DNA of 47,019 bases. Origin: an uncultured Pelagibacteraceae bacterium (GTDB lineage Bacteria > Pseudomonadota > Alphaproteobacteria > Pelagibacterales > Pelagibacteraceae). The position numbers and the translations under genes were made by a program. The DNA lies in the NCBI GenBank assembly GCA_902624015.1, contig CACNVV010000006.1, forward strand, positions 1-47,019, in the 5' to 3' direction. The notes under the pieces were generated by a model that saw nothing but the letters and a program-made list of their open reading frames with translations, did not search any database and was not told where the DNA came from. Below are positions 9,306 to 19,265 of this stretch, piece after piece. How positions within the stretch are numbered: position 1 is the first letter of the stretch; each line of letters begins with the position of its first letter.

Positions 9306-9333
9306 CTTGAAATAGGCGGTGAAATATCTATAT
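9306..9333 (+). promoter_or_regulatory. Candidate sigma-32 (RpoH) heat-shock promoter for groESL
   Basis: CTTGAA at 9306-9311 and TCTATAT at 9327-9333 are separated by 15 bases, matching the heat-shock layout CTTGAA-N15-C-C-C-A-T-A-T in five of seven -10 positions. The same -35 and identical spacing occur before hsp20. The -10 box overlaps an ATG at 9332, which argues that this ATG is not the groES start. No CIRCE inverted repeat is visible. Confidence 0.65.
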
Positions 9334-9370
9334 GAGGCTCATATTTGTAAAGATTTATAAAGGAGAATTT

Positions 9371-9661
9371 ATGAAGTTTAAACCGTTACATGACAGAGTT
9401 TTAATCGAAGTATTAGACAGCAGTGAAAAAACTGCTGGAGGAATAATTATCCCTGACACAGCTCAAGAAAAACCTCAAGAGGGTAAAGTTGTTGCTGTAG
9501 GTGGTGGAGCAAAAACAGAAGATGGAAAGTTAATTCCAATGGATGTTAAAGTTGGTGATAAAGTTTTATTTGGCAAATGGTCAGGAACTGAAGTCAAAAT
9601 TAATGGTAAAGAATACAGCATAATGAAAGAGTCAGACATTATGGGTATTTCTGGTAAGTAA
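9371..9661 (+). CDS. groES: Co-chaperonin GroES
   Basis: GroES forms the heptameric lid of the GroEL chamber. The 96-residue protein starts [15 protein letters not shown], and shows the mobile-loop region around [20 protein letters not shown] and the tail [16 protein letters not shown] chose the ATG at 9371: it has a good ribosome binding site (AAGGAG, about seven bases upstream) and gives the family N-terminus, whereas the in-frame ATG at 9332 lies inside the predicted -10 box. groL follows 22 bases later, forming the standard groESL operon. Confidence 0.97.
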   Translation: MKFKPLHDRVLIEVLDSSEKTAGGIIIPDTAQEKPQEGKVVAVGGGAKTEDGKLIPMDVKVGDKVLFGKWSGTEVKINGKEYSIMKESDIMGISGK

Positions 9662-9671
9662 TTTAATTTAA

Positions 9672-11333
<1,662 letters not shown>

Positions 11334-11357
11334 TCCCTCATTTCTAAAACAAAATTT

Positions 11358-11387
11358 AAAAGGCCATCTCAAGATGGCCTTTTTTTT
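11358..11387 (+). terminator. Rho-independent terminator of groESL
   Basis: AAAAGGCCATC pairs with GATGGCCTTTT around a four-base loop, and the 3' arm continues into a run of eight Ts. It lies 25 bases after the groL stop. The AAAAGGCC...GGCCTTTT frame recurs in the terminator after the BMP gene. Confidence 0.92.
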
Positions 11388-11402
11388 ATGTAAAATTTAA
11401 TT

Positions 11403-11519
11403 ATGTCAAAAAGATATAGTGGTAAATCATTTAAAGACTCTAGTGTTAAAAAAAAACCTAAATTGAGCTTTAAAGAAAAAAGAAAACTCAAAAAAGATAA
11501 GCAAAAAAAGACAAATTAA
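11403..11519 (+). CDS. Possible 38-residue lysine-rich small protein
   Basis: An ATG opens a 38-codon frame beginning MSKRYSGKSF and ending in TAA. More than a third of the residues are Lys or Arg, clustered in the C-terminal half. It follows the groESL terminator by 15 bases and has no obvious ribosome binding site. Basic short frames arise easily in AT-rich DNA, so coding status is uncertain. If real, its charge would suggest nucleic-acid or ribosome contact, but that is only inference. Confidence 0.35.
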   Translation: MSKRYSGKSFKDSSVKKKPKLSFKEKRKLKKDKQKKTN

Positions 11520-11604
11520 TCCTGAATTTTGAAAATTATTCAAGCCAGTTATGAGTTTTTTTGAGTTTTAATATCCTTTTAAATATGTATAAGAGCCAGA
11601 ATTT

Positions 11605-13431
11605 ATGAGCAATAATATCAGAAACATCACAATCATAGCCCATGTCGATCATGGCAAAACTACTCTTATTGACAATTTAATGAAGCAAAGTGGTTCATTT
11701 AGAGAAAATGAAGTTGTCGATGAAAGATTAATGGACTCGGGTGAGCTCGAAAAAGAAAGAGGAATTACAATTTTAGCAAAACCTGCTTCAATAAATTGGA
11801 ACAATTCAAGAATAAATATAATCGATACTCCTGGCCACAGAGATTTCGCTGCAGAAGTTGAAAGAGTTTTAAGTATGGCAGATGGAGCACTGTTATTAAT
11901 TGACTCTGCAGAAGGAGTAATGCCTCAAACAAAATTTGTATTATCAAAAGCACTTAAACAAGGATTAAAACCAATTGTTGTGATTAACAAATTAGATAAA
12001 GCCGATCAAAGAGCTAATGAAGTTTTAGATGAAACATTTGATTTATTTGTAAGCTTAGATGCAAATGAAGAACAATTAGATTTTCCTGTTTTATATGCAA
12101 GTGGAAGATCAGGTTGGGCAGACCATGAGGTTGATGGTCCAAGAGAAAATTTAAATCCTTTATTAGATTTAATTGTTGATCATGTAAAACCTGCTGAACT
12201 TGATAAAACTAAACCTTTTGCAATGTTGTCAACGCTACTTTATGCAGATAGTTTTTTAGGAAGAAGTTTGGTTGGAAGAATTACTCAGGGTACTGCAAAA
12301 GCTAATCAATCTATAAAAGCTATCAATTTGAATGGTGAAAAAGTTGATGAAGGAAAATTAACAAAAATATTTAGATATGAAGGAACAAAAAAAGTTCCAA
12401 TAGATGTTGGTGAGGCTGGAGATATTGTAGTTGTTGCTGGGTTAGAAAAAGCTAACGTTGCTGATACAATATGCGACCTAGAGGTAAATGAGCCGATCCC
12501 AGCAACTCCAATAGATCCTCCTACAATGTCAATTACAATTACTGTAAATACTTCACCTTTAGCTGGAACTGAAGGTAAAAAACTAACCAGTACCCAAATA
12601 AGAGATAGATTAGTTCAAGAGGCACAAAATAATGTTGGTATTACATTTTCAGAAAACGAGGGAAAAGACTCATTTGTTGTTAGTGGTAGGGGTGAGTTGA
12701 TGTTGGAAATTCTTTTAACTCAAATGAGAAGAGAGGGTTTTGAAATGACAGTAAGCCCTCCAAAAGTATTATATAAAACTGACGAAAGTGGAAATAAACT
12801 TGAGCCAATTGAAGAAATTACTATGGACCTTGATGAAGAACATTCATCCAAGGTAATTGACTCAATGAACAGAAGAAAAGGTAAATTAATAGAGTTAAAA
12901 GATACTGGAACTAACAAAAAAAGATTAATTTTTCATGCACCTACTAGAGGACTAATGGGGTACACAAGTAGATTTCTTACACTTACAAAAGGAAACGGAG
13001 TGATTAATAGAATATTCCATAGCTATGGTCCTTTTGAAGGAGAGATGGAAGGCAGAAGAAACGGAGCGTTAATATCAATGGAGCAAGGAAAAGCTGTTGC
13101 ATTCGCTATCTTTAACTTACAAGCTCGAGGAGAAATGTTCGTTACACATAATGACTCTGTTTATCCTGGAATGATTGTTGGTCTTTCGCCTAAACCAGGA
13201 GATATGATTATTAATGTAATGAAGGGTAAAAAATTGACCAATATGAGGACTCAAGGTACTGATGAAAATGTTGTGCTTACACCTGTAAGAAAAATGTCGA
13301 TTGCAGAGCAGTTAAGTATGCTTAATACAGATGAAGCTTTAGAGATAACGCCAGACTCATGCAGATTAAGAAAAGCAATTCTTGACCCCCACGAAAGAAA
13401 AAAAAGCGAAAAAGCTATAGCTGCTGCTTAA
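11605..13431 (+). CDS. typA: Ribosome-associated GTPase TypA/BipA
   Basis: TypA (BipA) is an EF-G-like translational GTPase that binds the 70S ribosome and is involved in stress and low-temperature growth in other bacteria. The 608-residue length is standard. The P-loop AHVDHGKTT is at 12-20, followed by RGITI (switch I), DTPGHRDF (G3) and NKLDKAD (G4). The C-terminal portion includes the TypA-typical RGLMGYTSRFLTLTKG and GMIVGLSP stretches. It is monocistronic on this strand, and its stop shares TTAA with the stop of the convergent YczE-like gene. Confidence 0.97.
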   Translation: MSNNIRNITIIAHVDHGKTTLIDNLMKQSGSFRENEVVDERLMDSGELEKERGITILAKPASINWNNSRINIIDTPGHRDFAAEVERVLSMADGALLLIDSAEGVMPQTKFVLSKALKQGLKPIVVINKLDKADQRANEVLDETFDLFVSLDANEEQLDFPVLYASGRSGWADHEVDGPRENLNPLLDLIVDHVKPAELDKTKPFAMLSTLLYADSFLGRSLVGRITQGTAKANQSIKAINLNGEKVDEGKLTKIFRYEGTKKVPIDVGEAGDIVVVAGLEKANVADTICDLEVNEPIPATPIDPPTMSITITVNTSPLAGTEGKKLTSTQIRDRLVQEAQNNVGITFSENEGKDSFVVSGRGELMLEILLTQMRREGFEMTVSPPKVLYKTDESGNKLEPIEEITMDLDEEHSSKVIDSMNRRKGKLIELKDTGTNKKRLIFHAPTRGLMGYTSRFLTLTKGNGVINRIFHSYGPFEGEMEGRRNGALISMEQGKAVAFAIFNLQARGEMFVTHNDSVYPGMIVGLSPKPGDMIINVMKGKKLTNMRTQGTDENVVLTPVRKMSIAEQLSMLNTDEALEITPDSCRLRKAILDPHERKKSEKAIAAA

Positions 13432-14075
13432 TCAAAAGTTTTATCAACTAAATAAAGTCCTAACGCAACGCATGGACCTATGCCAAATGCAAATAATAAA
13501 GTTCCTACACCCACTGTTCCTCCTAAATACCATCCAATACTAACAACTGAAATTTCTAATGTTGCTCTTACAACAGCTATAGGAAAATTAGTTAATTTTT
13601 GTAATCCTATCATTAGCCCATCTCTAGGACCGGCTCCTAAATTTGATACTAAGTAAATACCTCCACCTATTCCAACCATGATAACAGAAATTACAGCTAA
13701 TAATAATTGATGAATATAATTTGATGGCGTTGGAACATACTTGATACAAAGATCAATCATAATTGCAATTATCAGAGCATTAAATATTGTACCCATCCCT
13801 GGTTTTTGACCAAGAGGTATCCATAAAATTAAAACAGCAATACTTATTAATAATGTGATAGTTCCAATACTTAAATTAACATTTAAAGAAATACCTTGCG
13901 CTAAAACACTCCAAGGAGAGGCTCCTGTGAACGAAACAATTAATAACCCCTCACCTAATCCAAATAAAGACAAACCAAAACATAAGAAAAAAAATGTAGA
14001 AAACTTTGGTTTAAAATTAAATGGTTTTTCTGAGCTCCATTTTACTTTTGGTATTTTTTTTATTTTTAAAAACAT
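13428..14075 (-). CDS. YczE/YyaS/YitT-family integral membrane protein
   Basis: The 215-residue protein has about five or six hydrophobic membrane segments after a 25-residue basic N-terminus. The segments FGLGEGLLIVSFTGASPWSVLAQG, GIGGGIYLVSNLGAGPRDGLM and the Gly-rich C-terminal region resemble the YczE-like half of the YczE/YyaS/YitT group, including the repeated G-x-x-P-W/R-D pattern. The substrate or activity of this group is unknown. No partner is obvious; the upstream neighbour is divergent. Confidence 0.7.
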   Translation of the reverse strand: MFLKIKKIPKVKWSSEKPFNFKPKFSTFFFLCFGLSLFGLGEGLLIVSFTGASPWSVLAQGISLNVNLSIGTITLLISIAVLILWIPLGQKPGMGTIFNALIIAIMIDLCIKYVPTPSNYIHQLLLAVISVIMVGIGGGIYLVSNLGAGPRDGLMIGLQKLTNFPIAVVRATLEISVVSIGWYLGGTVGVGTLLFAFGIGPCVALGLYLVDKTFD

Positions 14076-14128
14076 AATTGTAATAAGCTATATCTATTAA
14101 TGAAAAATTCTAATATTGTAACCAGCAA

Positions 14129-14809
14129 ATGAAAAAGTTTGCAATTATTTTACTTGTTGTATTTTTCTCATCAATTTCTTTGGCTCATATAGGTCATTAT
14201 AACAAATTTGACAAAATAGAAATGGAGATCTTGAGAAACGATGAAGTAATTGGCTATAACAATTATTTTTTTAAAAGAGATGGTGAAAAAACGATAGTAA
14301 AAAATCAATACAAGTTTGAGGTAAAGGTGCTATCTGCAACAATATTCAAAGTAGAGGGGTATGGGGAAGAAATTTATATAAAAGATAATTTAATATCTTT
14401 TCAATCAAAGACACTTCAAAATAAAAAAGAAAAATTTGTAAACTTAAAATTAGATAAAAATAATAAAAAGTTTGACATCAAAGGGTCCTCATATTCAGGT
14501 GAAGCTTCTATAAAAAATATTATTGGAAATTGGTGGAGTCATAGAATTTTACAAGCAGAAAGCCAAATAAGTCCTATTTCTGGAAGTATAAAAGAACAAA
14601 TAGTTACTTTTATTGGCAAGGAAAACATTTCAATTAATGGTAAACAATACGAAACTGATCATTTTAAACTTACATCTAAAGATATGACTCTCCCTGAAGA
14701 TAAAAAATTAAATTTTGATATTTGGCTTGATAAAAAAACTTCAGTTATTGTTAAAGTTACATATAAAAGAATGGGAGATTGGGAGTATCGCTTAAAAAAT
14801 CTTGAATAA
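14129..14809 (+). CDS. Secreted/periplasmic protein, DUF6134-like
   Basis: The first 19 residues, MKKFAIILLVVFFSSISLA, form a Sec signal peptide with cleavage probably after SLA. The 226-residue precursor continues with beta-rich sequence typical of a DUF6134-like fold: a short IEMEILRNDEVIGYNNYFF opening and a paired-strand C-terminus ending in RMGDWEYRL. I do not recognise catalytic residues. The family assignment is by overall pattern only. It is divergent from the YczE-like gene and convergent with the flavoprotein gene, two bases from it. Confidence 0.55.
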   Translation: MKKFAIILLVVFFSSISLAHIGHYNKFDKIEMEILRNDEVIGYNNYFFKRDGEKTIVKNQYKFEVKVLSATIFKVEGYGEEIYIKDNLISFQSKTLQNKKEKFVNLKLDKNNKKFDIKGSSYSGEASIKNIIGNWWSHRILQAESQISPISGSIKEQIVTFIGKENISINGKQYETDHFKLTSKDMTLPEDKKLNFDIWLDKKTSVIVKVTYKRMGDWEYRLKNLE

Positions 14810-14811
14810 AA

Positions 14812-15783
14812 TTATTTATTCATTTTTTTAAAAAGATCGTTCGCACTTATCCATCCAGCCTCTACTCTAGGACCTACAAACCAATCTGCACACACTCCTA
14901 AATTTAATTTAGTATTCCAATAACTTTTGATTTTAAAGGGCCTAGAATTTGAGGAATATTTCCAACCATGATTTAATGAAGTTAATATTTTTGTTTTTTT
15001 AATTCCAGTAAGTTTAAAAAATTGATCTATTAAAATCTTTGAGTTTTTTTCTTTATTTTCTCTATTTTTATTTATTTTTTTATTTGCCCATAGGTTTGTG
15101 CTTTGTAAAGTCCATAAATCATTTATACTTTTAAATCTTTTTTTACTATTTTCTTTGGCAGCCCACCCTAAAATTTTGTCGTCAAATAAATAACTTGATA
15201 TGTTTTTATTTGTTTTTTTTATTTCAATCATAACTGTAATATTTGCATCCATTTTGATTTTTTGCTTGATGAACGGATCTTTTATATATTTTTTTGATAA
15301 TTTTTTTAATTGTGGGAATGGACAAGTTAATATTAATTTATCATAATATTTTATTTGGTTTTTCTTAAAATCTAATTTCCATTTGTTATTTATAAATTGA
15401 ATTTTCTCTAACTCACTTTGAAAGTCACATTTTATATTCTTTATCAAATATTTGCTGATATCATTATTACCTTTGCAACCAATTATTTTAATATGATTTT
15501 TATTTTCTTTTTTTAATTTGTTTAAAAAAATATGTTTACCACTCCATTTTTTTAGAATTTTTTTTTTACGTAAATTTGTAATAAATTTTTTAAATTGAAT
15601 TGATTTTGGAGAAATATATTGAGCTCCATGGTCAAATCCTTTTGACTTTTTTAATCTTTTAAAGGAAGATCTGCCACCTGGACCTCGAGCTTTATCATAA
15701 ATATGTACAATATTTTTTTTGCTTAAAAGATTAGCTATTGTCGCTCCAGAAATTCCAGAGCCAATTACGCAATAACTGCTCAT
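14812..15783 (-). CDS. FAD-dependent oxidoreductase, renalase-like
   Basis: The N-terminal Rossmann motif CVIGSGISGATIANLL (residues 5-20), the YDKARGPGGRSS segment (29-40) and FDHGAQYIS match the renalase/COG3380 amine-oxidase-like flavoproteins (canonical GRGVGGR and DHGAQYF). The C-terminus GVCADWFVGPRVEGA-type segment (reads VCADWFVGPRVEAGW) is the second FAD contact. Length 323 fits. Bacterial renalases oxidise off-pathway isomers of NAD(P)H, but whether this one does is inference. It overlaps pmbA by four bases, so it is probably translated with the TldD/PmbA pair. Confidence 0.8.
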   Translation of the reverse strand: MSSYCVIGSGISGATIANLLSKKNIVHIYDKARGPGGRSSFKRLKKSKGFDHGAQYISPKSIQFKKFITNLRKKKILKKWSGKHIFLNKLKKENKNHIKIIGCKGNNDISKYLIKNIKCDFQSELEKIQFINNKWKLDFKKNQIKYYDKLILTCPFPQLKKLSKKYIKDPFIKQKIKMDANITVMIEIKKTNKNISSYLFDDKILGWAAKENSKKRFKSINDLWTLQSTNLWANKKINKNRENKEKNSKILIDQFFKLTGIKKTKILTSLNHGWKYSSNSRPFKIKSYWNTKLNLGVCADWFVGPRVEAGWISANDLFKKMNK

Positions 15784-17096
15784 TTTCCTGCAACAGTCAT
15801 ACCTTCTATCATCATAGTTGGTGAATTGACTGAATATTCGAATTCTAAATCATTAGCTAAAGTTATATTTTTAAACATATCCTTAAAATTACCAGCAATA
15901 GTTATTTCATTAACAGGATATTTAAATTCTCCATCTTCAACCAAAAAACCAGTTGCCCCTACTGAATAATCTCCTGTTACAAGATTAGATCCATGACCAA
16001 TAGTCTCAGTAATATAAAGACTTTTTGAATTCTTTTTTAGAAGATCTTCGTAGGTTATATTTCCATTTTCAAAATATAAATTAGTAGTTCCGCCACTTCT
16101 TCCATTTGATTTTAAATTTAATTTTTTTCCATTATAAGTGTCGACAAGGTAATTTTTAAGTATTCCATTCTCTACAAGTTGTATTGTATTGGAATTTACA
16201 CCCTCTGAATCAAAGTTTTGGGAACCCATTCCTTTAATTATATCTGGTTTATCAATTACATTTATCGAATTGGCAAAAACCTGTTGATCAATTTTACCCT
16301 TCAAAAATGAAGTACCTCTTGCAATTGCAGATGCAGATATTGCACTTGCAAATACACTTAGCATTCCTTTTGAAATTCTTTTATCAAAAATTATGCTTAT
16401 CTTCTCGCTTCCAATTTTGTTGGGACTTAATTTTCTAATAGTTTGCTTGGCAGCTTTATTTCCAAGATCTGATGCTTGCTTAATATCAGACAAATGACGT
16501 TTGCTTGAAAATTCATAGTCTCTTTCCATGCTATTTTCATCTTTTGCAACTGTTACGCAAGAAGTAGTAAAAGATGAAGTTTTATAACCATCACAAAAAC
16601 CGTAACTATTAGCTAATATAAAATTTGATTTATTTTCAGTAAAACTAGATTCTGTATTTATAATTTGCTTATTTGATGAAGCAGCCTCCTCTAAATCTTT
16701 TAAATATTTTATTTTTTTATCATTTTCGAATCTTGTTTCATCATACAAATTAAGGCTACTAATTTGTTTGGCTAATAAATCTTTTTCAGGCAAAGAATTA
16801 AATTCATCCTCTGGTGTAATTTTTGTAGTCTCAAAGCACTTTTCAATTAAAGTTTTTATATTTTCATATAGTAAATTTGATGATGAAATTGATGATCTTC
16901 TTTTACCTAAATAAGTTTCTATACTTAATGCCAATCCATCTGATCTATCTGAGGCTTCTAATGATTTATTTCTAAAATTAACTGTTTCTGAAATTGAGTG
17001 ACCAACTGTAACACTTGCATCAGTTGCTCCCATTTTTTTTGCTAAATCCAAACAATATGAAGCTTTTGATTTTAGAAATTCTTGATCCTTAACCAT
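15780..17096 (-). CDS. pmbA: Metalloprotease-complex subunit PmbA (TldE)
   Basis: PmbA/TldE is the non-catalytic partner of TldD. The heterodimeric protease degrades unfolded peptides and matures certain modified peptides in other bacteria. The 438-residue length is normal. Family features include the opening with A-x-D-A-x-V, LNLYDET-type linker, the GRGTSFLKGKIDQQVF region and the C-terminal TGDYSVGATGFLVEDGEF. The HExxxH motif seen in TldD is absent here, as expected for PmbA. It lies three bases downstream of tldD. Confidence 0.93.
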   Translation of the reverse strand: MVKDQEFLKSKASYCLDLAKKMGATDASVTVGHSISETVNFRNKSLEASDRSDGLALSIETYLGKRRSSISSSNLLYENIKTLIEKCFETTKITPEDEFNSLPEKDLLAKQISSLNLYDETRFENDKKIKYLKDLEEAASSNKQIINTESSFTENKSNFILANSYGFCDGYKTSSFTTSCVTVAKDENSMERDYEFSSKRHLSDIKQASDLGNKAAKQTIRKLSPNKIGSEKISIIFDKRISKGMLSVFASAISASAIARGTSFLKGKIDQQVFANSINVIDKPDIIKGMGSQNFDSEGVNSNTIQLVENGILKNYLVDTYNGKKLNLKSNGRSGGTTNLYFENGNITYEDLLKKNSKSLYITETIGHGSNLVTGDYSVGATGFLVEDGEFKYPVNEITIAGNFKDMFKNITLANDLEFEYSVNSPTMMIEGMTVAGK

Positions 17097-17099
17097 AAT

Positions 17100-18512
17100 T
17101 TAAAGTTTTGTTCCACCAACTGTCATTTTATCAATCAAAATTGAAGGTTGAGCAACTCCCACTGGAACTCCTTGTCCTGCCTTTCCACAAGTTCCTATGC
17201 CTGGATCTAACATCATATCATTTCCTACCATCGATACTTCTTTAAGTATTGATGGTCCATCACCAATAAGTGTTGCACCTTTAATTGGAGATCCAATTTT
17301 ACCATTATTTATTTCGTAAGCCTCAGTGCAATTAAATACAAATTTTCCAGATGTAATATCTACCTGGCCACCTCCAAAACTTACTGCAAAAATTCCTTTA
17401 TCAACAAATTTGATCATTTCATCTTGAGTTTGATTGCCACTTAACATCATTGTATTTCTCATTCTTGGTAACACGATATGTCTATAATTTTCTCTTCTTC
17501 CTGATCCGGTAGATTTTGTATTCATTAATCTTGCATTATGTCTGTCTTGCATAAAATTTTTGAGAATACCATTTTCAATTAAAACTGTTCGCTCAGTTGG
17601 TGTTCCCTCATCATCAATTGTTAAACTACCTCTTCTATTATCTATCGTACCATCATCAACAATTGTTACTCCCTCACTTGCAACTTTTTCACCCATAAGA
17701 TCATGAAATGCTGATGTTTTTTTTCTATTAAAATCTCCTTCAAGACCATGACCAATTGCTTCATGAATTAATATAGCTGGCCAACCAGGTCCTAAAACTA
17801 CTTTCATCTCACCAGCAGGTGCTGGTTTGCTCTCTAAATTTACTGATGCTATTCTATAAGCCTCCTCACAAACATTTTTCCAATTGTCATTTTTTAAATA
17901 ATCATCATAAGATTGTCTGCCACCAATTCCATATACACCCGTTTCTTTTCTTCCATTTTTTTCTAACATCACAGACACATTAAATCTAATTAATGGACGT
18001 ACATCAGTAAGCGACTCTCCACCTGATCTAATAATCTCTATTGATTTTTGCTCACCAGCAAAACTAGCCGTTACTTGTTTTACCGATGCGTCTTTTTTTC
18101 TTAAAAATTCATTTACTTTATTTAAGACTTCTAATTTTGAATTTAACGTTTTTTGTTCAATTGGATTAATATCTTTATAAAATTTTTTATTAGATTTTGG
18201 AATTTCATGATTGTATGTGCCTTTAATTGATTTCAAAGTTGATTTAAGATTTTCTGAAGAATTTTTTAATGAATCTTTTGATATTTCATTTGAATATGAA
18301 TAAGCAACAACCTCGTTTGAGATAGCCCTAAAACCAAATCCCAAATCAGAACTGTAATTTGAGCTTTTTATTTTGTTATCATCTAGCAAAATTGACTCTG
18401 ATTTAGACTCCTCTAGATAAAGCTCGCCATCATCACAATTGTTAAGTGTTTCAGATACTAATTTATCTGCATCTTGTCTTGTTAAATCTGATTTATTAAA
18501 GAAATTACTCAT
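17100..18512 (-). CDS. tldD: Zinc metalloprotease TldD
   Basis: TldD carries the catalytic zinc site of the TldD-PmbA protease. The active motif HEAIGH is at residues 250-255, with downstream GLEGDFNRK, and the C-terminal block GKAGQGVPVGVAQPS is diagnostic. Length 470 is standard. It is the first gene of a three-gene minus-strand unit tldD-pmbA-renalase-like. No leader peptide or modified-peptide precursor is obvious nearby, so a general proteolytic role is the simplest reading. Confidence 0.96.
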   Translation of the reverse strand: MSNFFNKSDLTRQDADKLVSETLNNCDDGELYLEESKSESILLDDNKIKSSNYSSDLGFGFRAISNEVVAYSYSNEISKDSLKNSSENLKSTLKSIKGTYNHEIPKSNKKFYKDINPIEQKTLNSKLEVLNKVNEFLRKKDASVKQVTASFAGEQKSIEIIRSGGESLTDVRPLIRFNVSVMLEKNGRKETGVYGIGGRQSYDDYLKNDNWKNVCEEAYRIASVNLESKPAPAGEMKVVLGPGWPAILIHEAIGHGLEGDFNRKKTSAFHDLMGEKVASEGVTIVDDGTIDNRRGSLTIDDEGTPTERTVLIENGILKNFMQDRHNARLMNTKSTGSGRRENYRHIVLPRMRNTMMLSGNQTQDEMIKFVDKGIFAVSFGGGQVDITSGKFVFNCTEAYEINNGKIGSPIKGATLIGDGPSILKEVSMVGNDMMLDPGIGTCGKAGQGVPVGVAQPSILIDKMTVGGTKL

Positions 18513-18597
18513 TCACCTTAAATAGTAGTTTGTTGATAATTTTCAACTGATCATTTTACGCATGTACAATTTCATACTAAAAGTTAATTGTTATTGC

Positions 18598-18945
18598 ATG
18601 AAAGTATATTTTAATAATTCTTGTAAAATCTGTAGGTCAGAAATTAACTTATATAAAAAAGAAAATATCAAAGATATTGATTGGATAGATATAACTAATA
18701 ATTCGGATGCTGAAAAAGAAACATCAAGAAATGATAGAGAATTGTTAAGAAGACTACATGTTAAAGAAAATGGTAAAATTATTCAGGGGGCAGAGGCATT
18801 TCTTTATGTTTGGAAAAAAATTCCAAAATATAAATTTTTATATAATTTTTTTAAACTACCAATAATTTTCACAATCTTTAAATATGGGTATGAAATGGTT
18901 GCCTTTTTTTTATATTTGAAAAATAAAAAACAACTCAAAAACTAA
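18598..18945 (+). CDS. DCC-family thiol-disulfide oxidoreductase-like protein (DUF393)
   Basis: The 115-residue protein begins MKVYFNNSCKICRSEI, with a C-x-x-C pair at residues 9 and 12. This matches the DCC (D-x-x-C-x-x-C) thioredoxin-fold family, although the usual Asp is Asn here. The DWIDITNN and AFLYVWKKIPKY segments also fit the family. I chose the ATG at 18598; the upstream in-frame ATG at 18562 adds 12 residues before the typical start. The biological role of the family is unclear. Its stop overlaps the convergent gene by four bases. Confidence 0.75.
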   Translation: MKVYFNNSCKICRSEINLYKKENIKDIDWIDITNNSDAEKETSRNDRELLRRLHVKENGKIIQGAEAFLYVWKKIPKYKFLYNFFKLPIIFTIFKYGYEMVAFFLYLKNKKQLKN

Positions 18946-19235
18946 GTTAAGAAAAATATTAAAAATTCACTAAGTAAAGACATAGATAACAAGAACATTA
19001 TTAATAAAATTGAGTACATTAGAGTTATAACTCTATTTCTTTTTCTTCTCAGTCTAACAAAAGTTTTATCATCAAGATCTGAGATATCTCTTTCACCTAT
19101 AACTGGATAATCATAACTCCATCTCCATGTAGATTGGCCTAATCTAGAGTCGAGACTGTTAAAATATCTTATCCATGCAAGAACATATCTAAATACTAAA
19201 TATAAAATTATCATTAATGCAGATGAAAATAACAT
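18942..19235 (-). CDS. Small membrane protein of unknown function
   Basis: The 97-residue protein has an N-terminal hydrophobic helix (about 1-22) and a C-terminal one (about 70-96). Between them is a charged loop containing SRLGQSTWRWSYDYPVIGER. I do not recognise a family. The positive residues before the second helix (RLRRKRNR) suggest the loop is cytoplasmic. It follows the poly-lysine protein gene on the same strand with a 30-base gap and could share its transcript. Confidence 0.6.
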   Translation of the reverse strand: MLFSSALMIILYLVFRYVLAWIRYFNSLDSRLGQSTWRWSYDYPVIGERDISDLDDKTFVRLRRKRNRVITLMYSILLIMFLLSMSLLSEFLIFFLT

Positions 19236-19265
19236 TCTAAATGATACTTAATAATTTATGATAAT

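Noticed and set aside
9239..9370. CIRCE operator before groES
   Set aside because: No TTAGCACTC-N9-GAGTGCTAA or near version is visible in this interval; only the sigma-32-like promoter is supported.
9332..9370. Longer groES start at ATG 9332
   Set aside because: The ATG falls in the predicted -10 box, has no Shine-Dalgarno and adds 13 residues not found in the family.
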